Positions 9,255 through 17,382 of a DNA stretch of 64,000 nt are shown piece by piece. The stretch lies in contig DATGLD010000049.1 of the NCBI GenBank assembly GCA_035294305.1, positions 1-64,000 on the forward strand. The letters are read 5' to 3'. The notes under the pieces are model-generated. The model was not told the origin of the DNA. It was given only the letters and a program-made list of their open reading frames with translations, and made no database searches. Made by a program: the position numbers and the translations under genes. Every line of letters begins with the position of its first letter. Position 1 is the stretch's first letter. This DNA is from DASRBN01 sp035294305 (lineage in GTDB: Bacteria; Chloroflexota; Ktedonobacteria; Ktedonobacterales; Ktedonobacteraceae).

Positions 9255-11291
9255 TTATTGGCCGGTTCTTTGCCATGAGAAGAGAGAGTCGAGCAGCAGC
9301 GCCTCCTGCCCAAAGGCGACGGAATATCTCGCGCCGGTCACATCCTGCACGCACTGGATCGGGAAAAGCGCGGGCAGGTTCAACTTGCGCTTGAGTTCCG
9401 CCCGTGGCATGGCGCTGAACACGCACACAAGCCTTTTGGCCTTGAGCGATTTGTTGACGCGATCCCGCCAGGTAAACACTGGTTCCTGGATGAAGAAGCC
9501 GTTGAGTTCAAGCGCCTGGTGCATGATCTGCGGCTGCCCGCCCAGGTCCATGTTCAGGCCCAGCACGAGGCGCTGGCTTTCGGGAATATACTTATGTATC
9601 CTCAGATAGAGCAATGAATCGCGGAAATCGCGCTCGTAGACCTGCTCCTGGCGCACCTGAATGCGCCTTCTGACCTCGGCCATAAACTCCGCTTCGGTCA
9701 TGGCTTCGATTTCGGTATTGGCAATCAGGAAGAAGAGGTCGTAGGTTTTGAGATGATTATCTACGTCCCAGACAGCACAGGAAAGCGGACTCTGGCCGCG
9801 GAAACTGCTCAACTCGGCAACAATTTCCGGAGAATTTTTTTGTAAGTACTGAAACTGCCTGAGCTTTTTCGGCATGATTGGCTGTTCGGGCCAACCGTAG
9901 AGTTGCTCGTATTCGCCCGTTAAGGCCGCCAGAAACTCGTCGTTGGCATCCTTCCTGCCCTCGCTTTGCAATGCCGCCAGCACCTGCGCCGCCTGCATCA
10001 CACCCCAGCGCCGCGTGTAACCCGAAAATTCCGCTTCTGTGGGGAACGCAGCGCGCACTGCCGCGTTGAAGCGTTCGCGGTCAACCTCACTTTCCGCCTG
10101 TAGTTCGTTCTGCAAGCGTTCCAGTACGAAGCGTGGAACCAGCGCGAACGCATGATAGGTATCGAAGTCCGCGTGCCGGCCCAGGCGCCCAAAACGCTGC
10201 AAGAACGAACCTGCATTAGAAGCCTCGAAGATGAGATAATTGATGCGAAAATCGACACCGATATCAACGGTCGATGTTCCAACCAGGATCTGTTTTTTAA
10301 GGGCTTCGCGCCGGTCGTCTCGATACGTCAATCCGGTATTCTCGCCAACAGTAATACCATGCTGCTTCTCAAAGAAATCGTACAGGCGCGCATACAAGCG
10401 GCGCGCGGTTGCTACCGAATATACTAAAATGGCGGCCTTGGAGTTTGGATAGCGGCGAAAGAATGACAATATCTCTTCCAGGTGTTCCTCGACCCATATT
10501 TCGATAGGTCTCTCCTGGCTCAGCTCGTGCAGTTCTAGCTCGCAAGGCTGCAAGATGCGGCGGTAGCCCTCCTTCTCCGTTGAGCTATATGTACCCTCCA
10601 CTGTTCTCACACACAATCCACTCTTTTGCAGCAGCGTATTCATGAGTTTACTGGGAGTGGCCGAGAGAAAGACGAATTTCTTGCGCGACTCCGGCTTCTC
10701 AGAATAATTGATCGCCAGGTAGCCAAGCATATTCATGACGTTGATAATCTGTGGCACGCCAAAGACATGGAACTCGTCGAAAATGAAGTAATCGAAGTTC
10801 GCAGAGAGCAGTGTGGGTAGCTCTTTACGCAAATAATCCCATCCGTACTGGTGGCTCATAATCAGGTGAACCAGGTCAGGATTGGTCAGAAGAATTGGAT
10901 TGCGTCTCAACAAACCTCTTACGGCATTCAACCGGACAGTAATATCGCGCCCCTGCATGATGCGCGTGATCTCCTGACCATACATCAAGGCATTGCGCGG
11001 CAGAGTAATGCCAAGTCGCTCTTCATAACGTGGAAGCGCAGAAAACTGGTCCTGAATCAATTCGTTGGTGGGATACATAGCAATGGCCGCTTTTCCATCC
11101 TGAAAGACCGGCAAATACGCCGCCAGGCTCTTGCCATCACCCGTCATAGCCACATTGAAGATGACATCGACTTCAGGGTTCCCAAATGCTTCCCATGTTT
11201 CGACCTGGTGCTTCAACAGGTGTATTTCGCCAATCTGAGCGCCGGCATATTCTTCTGAATAGACAGGTAAGATTTTTAAGTCCAGCTTCAT
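9255..11291 (-). CDS. cas3: CRISPR-associated helicase Cas3' (type I-D, no HD domain)
   Basis: A 678-residue superfamily 2 helicase. Walker A is TGDGKS (50-55), motif II is DEFH (172-175), motif III is SATP (210-213) and motif VI is QRFGRLGR (365-372). No HD nuclease domain is present, which fits type I-D, where the HD domain is on Cas10d. The frame is open up to 11372, overlapping the WYL gene, but the ATG at 11291 has a clear GGAAAGGA site and starts the conserved region. It probably unwinds target DNA recruited by the csc1-csc2-cas10d complex. Confidence 0.93.
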   Translation of the reverse strand: MKLDLKILPVYSEEYAGAQIGEIHLLKHQVETWEAFGNPEVDVIFNVAMTGDGKSLAAYLPVFQDGKAAIAMYPTNELIQDQFSALPRYEERLGITLPRNALMYGQEITRIMQGRDITVRLNAVRGLLRRNPILLTNPDLVHLIMSHQYGWDYLRKELPTLLSANFDYFIFDEFHVFGVPQIINVMNMLGYLAINYSEKPESRKKFVFLSATPSKLMNTLLQKSGLCVRTVEGTYSSTEKEGYRRILQPCELELHELSQERPIEIWVEEHLEEILSFFRRYPNSKAAILVYSVATARRLYARLYDFFEKQHGITVGENTGLTYRDDRREALKKQILVGTSTVDIGVDFRINYLIFEASNAGSFLQRFGRLGRHADFDTYHAFALVPRFVLERLQNELQAESEVDRERFNAAVRAAFPTEAEFSGYTRRWGVMQAAQVLAALQSEGRKDANDEFLAALTGEYEQLYGWPEQPIMPKKLRQFQYLQKNSPEIVAELSSFRGQSPLSCAVWDVDNHLKTYDLFFLIANTEIEAMTEAEFMAEVRRRIQVRQEQVYERDFRDSLLYLRIHKYIPESQRLVLGLNMDLGGQPQIMHQALELNGFFIQEPVFTWRDRVNKSLKAKRLVCVFSAMPRAELKRKLNLPALFPIQCVQDVTGARYSVAFGQEALLLDSLFSWQRTGQ

Positions 11292-11355
11292 ACTATATCC
11301 TTTCCATACTTTATTTATACCTGTGCCATTGCGAAAAGTGGAACGTGAGAAAAAA

Positions 11356-12432
11356 TTATTGTTCTTCTTCATACATCCTACACATACTTCCCGCGCTCTC
11401 TCGCATCATTGCCACCAGCTCTGGCGGTTCCAGCGCCTTCACCTGCTCGCCGTAGCCTAATAGCAGGCGCCTGGCCCACCAGAGGGAGCGCGCCGTTCCC
11501 TCTACGATTGCCCCGCCGTCGTTCTCCAGCATTGTCACTTGCTGGTCACGCAGGCGGGCGCTCAAACTGCCGTGCCGGGCCAGCATGGGAGAGACCCAGT
11601 AGCGTATCTTCACCCCCGGACGACGGCGATTTCCCGGCAAAAAGCGGTCCTTGTCGAGAGAGAGCGAGCCGGGCGAGATGCGGTCGACACGATAATCCAG
11701 AAAGGTATTCAGGTCGCGCACGTAGGCCGTGAAGTACCAGTGACCATCGCGATATTCGAGCTCGTATGGCTCTACTCGTTCATGTGTTACCGTTTCTCCC
11801 GCCAGCGGAGTGTAGGCAAACGAGACATACGCCCCATCTTCCAGCGCCTGGTCTAATGCCAGGATGGTGTCTGTATGTTGGCTGTAATCTACGACCGGCG
11901 ACAACGGCAGCTGCACCGGGTGCGCGCGCCGCTTGCGCTTCTGCTGCACCAGCCGGCGGCTTTTTTCGCTGAATAACCACTCCCAGCGCCTCAACAAGTG
12001 CTGCACGGCCCCGGCGTAGGGCGTGCCGGGCGAAAAGCCCTCCTGCAGAGCCGCGAACGCCCGCGCCTCCTCCTCGCTGATATCGATCGCGAACAGCGAA
12101 CGCTCCAGGCCAAAGGTGCCTTTTTCACGGTCATAGCTGATTGCCATGAAACCTAACTGTTCTTGCTCGGCACACCATTCGGCCAGCCATTCACTATCCG
12201 GTTTGGGCAATTCCTCAACTTTGCAACCGGTAAGCGTCGCCAGGTCGCGATACAGCGCCGGAATGGCTGTTTCCCCGTAGAACGCGGAGAGCTTTTTGAT
12301 GATTTCATCCCGTGACAGGCGCTGCGGCCAGTAGGTGTGAAACAATACGGCCAGCAGCACTGTGCGCCATGCCTTATCCGTGCTTGCGCGTTTACCTCTC
12401 GCGAACCGTTCGCCCGAAGTCCCCCCGTCCAT
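11356..12432 (-). CDS. WYL-domain transcriptional regulator
   Basis: A 358-residue protein with an N-terminal DNA-binding region (HTYWPQRLSRDEIIKKLSAF, then a winged-helix-like segment) and a central WYL domain seen in the stretch with VEPYELEYRDGHWYFTAYV and DYRVDRI. The C-terminal WCX-like part contains SLWWARRLLLGYG. WYL proteins often sense a ligand and control CRISPR or phage-defence genes; WYL repressors are known beside other I-D loci. The ATG at 12432 has a GGAAAGG site; an upstream extension to 12753 crosses the palindromes and a repeat element and is rejected. Two palindromes at 12459-12501 make autoregulation likely. Confidence 0.9.
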   Translation of the reverse strand: MDGGTSGERFARGKRASTDKAWRTVLLAVLFHTYWPQRLSRDEIIKKLSAFYGETAIPALYRDLATLTGCKVEELPKPDSEWLAEWCAEQEQLGFMAISYDREKGTFGLERSLFAIDISEEEARAFAALQEGFSPGTPYAGAVQHLLRRWEWLFSEKSRRLVQQKRKRRAHPVQLPLSPVVDYSQHTDTILALDQALEDGAYVSFAYTPLAGETVTHERVEPYELEYRDGHWYFTAYVRDLNTFLDYRVDRISPGSLSLDKDRFLPGNRRRPGVKIRYWVSPMLARHGSLSARLRDQQVTMLENDGGAIVEGTARSLWWARRLLLGYGEQVKALEPPELVAMMRESAGSMCRMYEEEQ

Positions 12433-12458
12433 ATTGCAACCTTTCCATTCGAAAGAGC

Positions 12459-12501
12459 AGGTGAACACTTCACCTTGAAATTTGCAGGAAGATATTCCTG
12501 C
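12459..12501 (-). promoter_or_regulatory. Tandem palindromes upstream of WYL gene, candidate operators
   Basis: A perfect 7+3+7 palindrome, AGGTGAACACTTCACCT, at 12459-12475 and a perfect 7+4+7 palindrome, GCAGGAAGATATTCCTGC, at 12484-12501 lie 27-69 bp upstream of the WYL start. Their arms differ, so they may bind two proteins or one may be a promoter-leader hairpin. Position between gene and likely promoter fits repression of WYL and the effector genes. Confidence 0.55.
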
Positions 12502-12709
12502 GAGACTGCATCTCTTTGCGCTATTTCCCTTACCCCTGCGATATCTCAAGCATACCATAAACACTGCAACAAAATCTGTTTTTAGCAACTGAATTTGCAT
12601 AAACTGTTTTTCGTGCTGAAATACACAAGGGATGGATTGGTACTTTTTAGCTATCGGGTTCCCCCTGCTCTCCCCTTGACAGTTTTTTGGTGCGAGGAAG
12701 TTGCTAGCG

Positions 12710-12867
12710 CCCCTGGAGGACGACCACAAGGGTGCCCACCCTGCATCCACCACCGTCCCCCGCCTTTACAATGACACCGCGCCCCGCAGGAGCGATTTCG
12801 TGGTCATAGTAAAGGCGGGAGAGGAGCGGCGATGAGGAGAGGACCCTGGTGGTCGCCCTCCTCGGGG
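12710..12867. repeat. MITE-like inverted repeat element, copy B
   Basis: A ~158-bp element whose ends are inverted copies of each other: the left end CCCTGGAGGACGACCAC matches the right end GTGGTCGCCCTCCTCGGGG in reverse. An inner pair, CCGCCTTTACAATGAC (12760-12775) and GTCATAGTAAAGGCGG (12803-12818), forms a second dyad with one mismatch. It lies in the WYL-cas2 gap and encodes nothing. The rest of the 463-bp gap holds the two palindromes. Confidence 0.8.
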
Positions 12868-12895
12868 TCAACGTCCGCCTGCCTTTCTCTGCCTC

Positions 12896-13201
12896 CTATA
12901 CCACAAACAACAGCTCTTCCTCCGGCGGCGGCCCCCCGACCGTCTCCACGCGCGCTACGCAGTTCGCGCACAACGGGTAAAAGCGCACACTATCCTCCCT
13001 TGGTACCAGGTGTTCCGCCAGTTTCGAACGCAGCAGGATGAGCTGCTTTTTAGTCAGGAAGCACTCGAACAGCGAATACTGCGTCCACTTGCCAAAGCCC
13101 AGCAGGGTTTTATGAATGCGCGTGCGCCTGCGGTCGTCTGGAATATCATAGGCGACGACATAGCAAGTCACGTCGTCGCTCACTTTCGCGCTGTTTTTCA
13201 T
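12896..13201 (-). CDS. cas2: CRISPR-associated endonuclease Cas2
   Basis: A 101-residue Cas2, the dimer core of the spacer-integration complex. The first beta strand reads CYVVAYDIPDDRRRTRIHKT with the conserved aspartate, followed by LLGFGKWTQYSLFECFLT and a C-terminal VRFYPLC strand. The start at 13201 is preceded by a GGAG site. cas1 lies 79 bp upstream. Length and motifs are typical. Confidence 0.96.
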   Translation of the reverse strand: MKNSAKVSDDVTCYVVAYDIPDDRRRTRIHKTLLGFGKWTQYSLFECFLTKKQLILLRSKLAEHLVPREDSVRFYPLCANCVARVETVGGPPPEEELLFVV

Positions 13202-13234
13202 GTTGATCTCCTCTCGCGATTCCCAACGTTGAGC

Positions 13235-13274
13235 GGGGCCGATGAATCGGCGCTGGGCGCGAGCAATCGGCCCC
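13235..13274. repeat. Inverted repeat in cas1-cas2 gap
   Basis: GGGGCCGAT (13235-13243) is matched by ATCGGCCCC (13266-13274). Related GGCCGAT/ATCGGCC dyads lie at 41691-41708 and 42541-42554, so this appears to be a small recurrent palindromic repeat rather than a cas-specific signal. Confidence 0.5.
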
Positions 13275-13280
13275 TACGGA

Positions 13281-14378
13281 TTACCTGACAACGAATGGTG
13301 GGTATTCGTCGATTTCGCCGGTCAGAAACTTGGCGACGAGCCGTGTCTGCAATTCGATGCAGCGCCGGTAGGTTACTTGATAGCCAAAGATGGGATGCCG
13401 GATTTCTTCGCGCAGGCGTTCCTCAAACTGCGTGAAGAATATCTTGCGCTTCTCCTCCTTGAGGCGGTAAGCGCCTAGCTCGACTACGAAGTCGTCTGGC
13501 CCTAACATGCGCTTGTTGAGCAGGCTCAATACGACGGAATCGACGATGATGGGACGGAATTCCTCCATGATATCCAGCGCCAGGGCGGGTCGGCCATAGA
13601 AGGAGCTGTGCAGGTAGCCGACGAAATGATCGAAGCCCACCAGTTGTACGGCGCTGGCGACCTGGTTGGTGAGCATGGAATAGCCGAAGCTGAGCAGCGC
13701 ATTCACCGGGTCTGTTGGCGGGCGTTTGATACGCTTCTCGAACGGCCATTGCTCCGGGTCCGATAGCAGCTTGCCGAAGCATTGGAAATAGGCCGCGCTG
13801 CCGGCCCCTTCCATGCCGAGGATAGACTCGAGAGGCGTTCCCTCGACTCGATTGTCACCAGTAGCCAATCTGGGAGACGAGGCCGTCGTCTCTACGGACA
13901 ATGTTTGCAGTTGATGAAGCAGGCCGGCAATCTTGTCGATGGCCTGGCTCATTTCGCTATCTGACTGGCGTCGATTGTAGCGCTGCAGCATGGTGCGCTG
14001 ATTCGAGAGCTTGCCGATCACGAAGCGGCGCGCCAGTTCGCAGCGCCTTGCCATATCGTTATGCGCGCGGTACTGCGCCATACGCAGGATCGCGTTCTTG
14101 GAGAGCGACGGCGAGAGGCGGCCCTTGAATTTACCAAAATGGGTCAGGAAGTTGATCTCGATGTTGTGATCCAGCAATAAGTGGAGCGCGGAAGCGGTTA
14201 ATGTCACCTCGCCCATCACAACCACATCATCGATTTTCACTAAAGGGATGCGTTCGTTGCGGGCCGGCGTCGGCGCCATGCCGTCTTTCCCACGCCTCTC
14301 AGGAATCTGTACCAGCAGGCAATCTTCGGTATCGCGGCGCACCAATGCGCGGTCTTCTGTCAGGTAGAGCGTTGGCAT
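13281..14378 (-). CDS. cas1: CRISPR-associated integrase Cas1
   Basis: A 365-residue Cas1, the metal-dependent integrase that inserts new spacers with Cas2. The alpha-helical domain carries the catalytic residues E190 (GMEGAGSAAYF), H257 (GFDHFVGYLHS) and D269 (LALDIMEEFRP). The N-terminal beta domain starts at the first ATG at 14378. It is downstream of cas4, separated by a 310-bp gap almost filled by a repeat element. Length is slightly longer than average because of the segment around residues 160-180. All catalytic residues are intact. Confidence 0.97.
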   Translation of the reverse strand: MPTLYLTEDRALVRRDTEDCLLVQIPERRGKDGMAPTPARNERIPLVKIDDVVVMGEVTLTASALHLLLDHNIEINFLTHFGKFKGRLSPSLSKNAILRMAQYRAHNDMARRCELARRFVIGKLSNQRTMLQRYNRRQSDSEMSQAIDKIAGLLHQLQTLSVETTASSPRLATGDNRVEGTPLESILGMEGAGSAAYFQCFGKLLSDPEQWPFEKRIKRPPTDPVNALLSFGYSMLTNQVASAVQLVGFDHFVGYLHSSFYGRPALALDIMEEFRPIIVDSVVLSLLNKRMLGPDDFVVELGAYRLKEEKRKIFFTQFEERLREEIRHPIFGYQVTYRRCIELQTRLVAKFLTGEIDEYPPFVVR

Positions 14379-14477
14379 ATGCGTTTTCCCTTTCTTATGT
14401 ACTTTTGTACTTTTTGTGTTTTTTGGGCGTGATCAATCTGCTCTTCCAGGTATGAAAGTAAAGTGATGGGAGGTGCG

Positions 14478-14640
14478 TACCCTGTGGAGGGCGACCTCAA
14501 TGGTCTCCCCCCCCCCGCCGCTCCTCTCCCGCCCTTACTATGACTACGAGGCTCATAGCAGCGATTCCGTAGTCATTGTAGGGGCGGGGGCGGTGGTAGA
14601 TGCGGGGCTGGGACCCTTGTGGTCGCCCTCCAGGGGTCCA
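14478..14640. repeat. MITE-like inverted repeat element, copy C
   Basis: A ~163-bp element in the 310-bp cas4-cas1 gap. Its left end, GGAGGGCGACCTCAATGGTC, is an inverted match of the right end, GACCCTTGTGGTCGCCCTCC. Inner arms CCCGCCCTTACTATGACTACG-like (14529-14549) and its inverted partner (14568-14588) match copy B. The remaining ~150 bp of the gap shows only an AAAGTAC direct repeat next to the cas1 start. Confidence 0.8.
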
Positions 14641-14688
14641 ACCCATCCTCACCTTACGCTTGTGTGTATGGGGCGCTAAATCCCGCGT

Positions 14689-15306
14689 CTACGAGCGCGT
14701 TCTTGCTTGCAACATCCTGACCTCTTCCGGCATGCAGAGTGGCTGGAGACTGCATTTGGGGCAGCGAGCAGCCAGTGGGCCGTCGAGTGGTGGTGGCACT
14801 GTCTCCTGGGTTGAGAGCGCGAAGGCGCGAGCGATTGTGTTGAGCGTTTGCTGCCGCAGTTCTGGCGTGAAGTCGATCTGCACGCGCCGGCGCGAGCCGA
14901 TATAGTAGATATAACCGTGAGAAATTGGAGGCTTGTCCGGCTGCCTTTCCTCCAGGCACAACGCCTGCGCGCAGAGTTGTACGGAGTCGTTGAGCCATTG
15001 CCCCTGCCGCCCATGTTTGTATTCAACCGGAACCAGCATACCATCTTGCTCCTCGATCACATCGGCAAAGCCGGAGAGGTGCAGCGATTCGCTGAACAGG
15101 TACAGATGCGTGGTCTGTATTTCGCCCTCGCGCGTGGTCTCTTTCCCCTGCGAGTGTACGTGTTGATGTTGCAATGTGCCTTCGAGCACGTACTCGTTGA
15201 CCAGCATATCGCACTGCACATACTCGTAGTAAAAACGGCGTGGACAGTAGTGTAGCGTATTCAGAGACGAGATCGAGACAGAATCGGGTACCGTACGGGT
15301 GGTCAT
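14689..15306 (-). CDS. cas4: CRISPR-associated exonuclease Cas4
   Basis: A 205-residue Cas4, a RecB-like iron-sulfur exonuclease that trims and selects prespacers by their PAM. An N-terminal cysteine (C21 in HYCPRRFYYEY) and C182-x2-C185-x5-C191 near the C-terminus would hold the 4Fe-4S cluster. The nuclease core shows GFADVIE and VEYKHG. The ATG at 15306 has a GGAGG site; an earlier open frame to 15372 runs into a repeat element. It is the first cas gene in transcription order. Confidence 0.93.
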   Translation of the reverse strand: MTTRTVPDSVSISSLNTLHYCPRRFYYEYVQCDMLVNEYVLEGTLQHQHVHSQGKETTREGEIQTTHLYLFSESLHLSGFADVIEEQDGMLVPVEYKHGRQGQWLNDSVQLCAQALCLEERQPDKPPISHGYIYYIGSRRRVQIDFTPELRQQTLNTIARAFALSTQETVPPPLDGPLAARCPKCSLQPLCMPEEVRMLQARTRS

Positions 15307-15328
15307 AAGAAAACCTCCGTTGTTGTTA

Positions 15329-15456
15329 GGGTGAATGCCCACGGAAGGCGACCACCAGGGTCCCCTCCGCATTCCGCTTGCACGAGCAACGTCGGAACTT
15401 ACACAAGTGGATGTGGGAAGGGAACCTTTGTGGTCGTCCTCCGTGGTGACTCACCC
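15329..15456. repeat. MITE-like inverted repeat element, copy D
   Basis: A compact 128-bp element with ~36-bp imperfect terminal inverted repeats: left GGGTGA at 15329 through GCGACCACCAGGGT, and right AACCTTTGTGGTCGTCC ending with TCACCC at 15456. It lies in the HerA-cas4 gap and is the best delimited member of the family. Confidence 0.8.
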
Positions 15457-15502
15457 ATCTTCACTCTCAGTTCATGTGCTTAGGGCGCGATCAATCTAGC
15501 CC

Positions 15503-17365
15503 CTACTCCACCATGCGCAGCTTGCATGGCGTTGGATCGATGTTGAGCAGCAATGGGCGGGCAAAGCTGCTCATGGCGACGATAGCCTGCCCGGGCGCCA
15601 GGTTGGGAAGCCGCATCCAGAGCGAATCATCCACGACACCGAGCGAACGTTTCAGGCGATTGATAACGTTGGCATCGCTGATCTTGTGCAGGATGTAATT
15701 GTTGATCAATCCAAGTACCTCGTCGGGCAGGTGCTGCGGCAACTGTGTGACGAAAGTGAGGCCAAACCAGCGTTTGCGGCCGCGCCGTGCAATGCGCGCA
15801 ACCTGCTGGTAGAGAACGGGCATCTGCGCGATGCGCTCGCGGGAAAGAAATTCGTGCGCCTCCTCGATAATTACCATCGTGCGCGGCAGGGCCTTGCTCT
15901 CATCTTTTTCGGCCTCGGCATAGTTTTCATCCTGAGCCTCCAGCAAACCACGCAAGAACTCGGCGATCACAAAGTTATTGACCATTGGCATATCCGTATC
16001 GCTCAGATCGATGATACTCACTTTGCCTGGCTTCGTGAGGTCTCTATAATTGAGCGACCTCGCGGCGGCATTATCAAAGACTTTCAGTCGTACCATCTGC
16101 CCCAACTTTGCTTGCACGACGCGCCAGCTTTCAGCATGGTCAATCCCTGTTGCCGTCTCCTTTTTGAGAACCATAATAACCTGGTCTCTGTTACGCTGAA
16201 AATCCGGACTCGAGAAACGGTATTCAAAGCCACCGGACTCTGAAGACTTCTTACCACCAGCAGCTATTTCCGCGCAGGCGCGTACCACATCGTACATATG
16301 CTCGATCTTCATGCGCGGATAGCCCGTCTCCATCTCGTCTACTTCGTACACCTGTTGCTTTTCAGCGTCATTAGCTGGGAATATTCGGAGCGTCCACAGG
16401 ATACGCTTTGCGATATCATAAGCTTTTTGATAGCGTTGTTGCTGCGCTTCGTTCAATTCGAGCATCCCCATTACCAGATAGGGCGAGAGTTGGGAAAATT
16501 GCAGCGAGAATGCTGTTGTGCGACTTTTGTCCGGGCAGGTCGTTTCGCGTCCAATTAAGTGATACACCATCACATTCTGCACGCCATGCGGCGCTTTTCC
16601 TCGTTTCTCAAGCGCCGTAAGCATCGTATGATCTTGCGTTGGTTGATAAATCTCGGTATATTCGCCCTCGGTGTCGATCAGAATCGTGGCCATCCCGGAC
16701 TGCTGGAAGCTGCTGACGAGCGAGGAAACGGTGGTCGATTTGCCGCCGCCGGTCGTACCCAGGATGCCGAGGTGGCGCGGCAAGACCGATTTCTTATCAG
16801 AGGGAATGGCGGCGGTGATCTGCTCATAGCCGACCGGCACGCCAAGCGGAATGTCGCCGTCCAGCCGCAATGTGCGCGATGTCTCATCCATATTCAGCAC
16901 GAAGACGGGGCTATTGGGCAATGGACGCAGGCGCGGCGGGATCAATACGCCATCCGCCTCCTCACCCAGCAGTTCGACCTGCACGCGGCCATGATAGCGC
17001 GGCATGAAGATGCCCCCGCGTACCGCCGTTGTAATCATAATGGGCGCATCCCCGCGCAGTCCATCAGGCTCGGCGAATGGCCCCTTGACGACGATTCCCA
17101 GGTATGTGCGGTCATCGGTCACGCTGCGAATGCGTATCAATGCCTGCGAGGGCGCCTTCGGAATATCATCCCTCGGCAACAGGATGGTGATGGTATTATC
17201 TTCGCTTGATGGCAGGTCGAACATTGTGCGCCCGATCGCATTCTGATATCCCTCCGGTTCATTATATGCTCCACCGGCCTGGGCAGTGTCTGCGTGCAAT
17301 TGTTCGAATACCTCATCAGGAAGCGGCAGGTGCATCTTCGCATCGGAATTGTGGTTGTCCATCAT
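15503..17365 (-). CDS. herA: HerA-like DNA translocase ATPase
   Basis: A 620-residue HerA/FtsK-superfamily hexameric ATPase. The N-terminal ~190 residues look like the HAS beta-barrel. Walker A is GTTGGGKST (203-211), an AILIDTEGEY strand follows, and Walker B is VIIEEAHEFL, with an arginine-rich RIARRGRKRW segment before the sensor region. HerA pumps DNA for NurA in archaeal end resection, and HerA-type ATPases also occur in phage-defence pairs. The start at 17365 (or 17362) has a GGAGGG site. It is 17 bp downstream of nurA, so the two are co-transcribed. Confidence 0.88.
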   Translation of the reverse strand: MMDNHNSDAKMHLPLPDEVFEQLHADTAQAGGAYNEPEGYQNAIGRTMFDLPSSEDNTITILLPRDDIPKAPSQALIRIRSVTDDRTYLGIVVKGPFAEPDGLRGDAPIMITTAVRGGIFMPRYHGRVQVELLGEEADGVLIPPRLRPLPNSPVFVLNMDETSRTLRLDGDIPLGVPVGYEQITAAIPSDKKSVLPRHLGILGTTGGGKSTTVSSLVSSFQQSGMATILIDTEGEYTEIYQPTQDHTMLTALEKRGKAPHGVQNVMVYHLIGRETTCPDKSRTTAFSLQFSQLSPYLVMGMLELNEAQQQRYQKAYDIAKRILWTLRIFPANDAEKQQVYEVDEMETGYPRMKIEHMYDVVRACAEIAAGGKKSSESGGFEYRFSSPDFQRNRDQVIMVLKKETATGIDHAESWRVVQAKLGQMVRLKVFDNAAARSLNYRDLTKPGKVSIIDLSDTDMPMVNNFVIAEFLRGLLEAQDENYAEAEKDESKALPRTMVIIEEAHEFLSRERIAQMPVLYQQVARIARRGRKRWFGLTFVTQLPQHLPDEVLGLINNYILHKISDANVINRLKRSLGVVDDSLWMRLPNLAPGQAIVAMSSFARPLLLNIDPTPCKLRMVE

Positions 17366-17382
17366 GAGGAGTACCCTCCTTC

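Noticed and set aside
12433..12753. Longer start for the WYL gene
   Set aside because: It would cross the two palindromes and a repeat element; 12432 has a proper ribosome site.
16559..17209. Long plus-strand open frame inside herA
   Set aside because: Antisense shadow of a well-supported gene; no ribosome site or family pattern.
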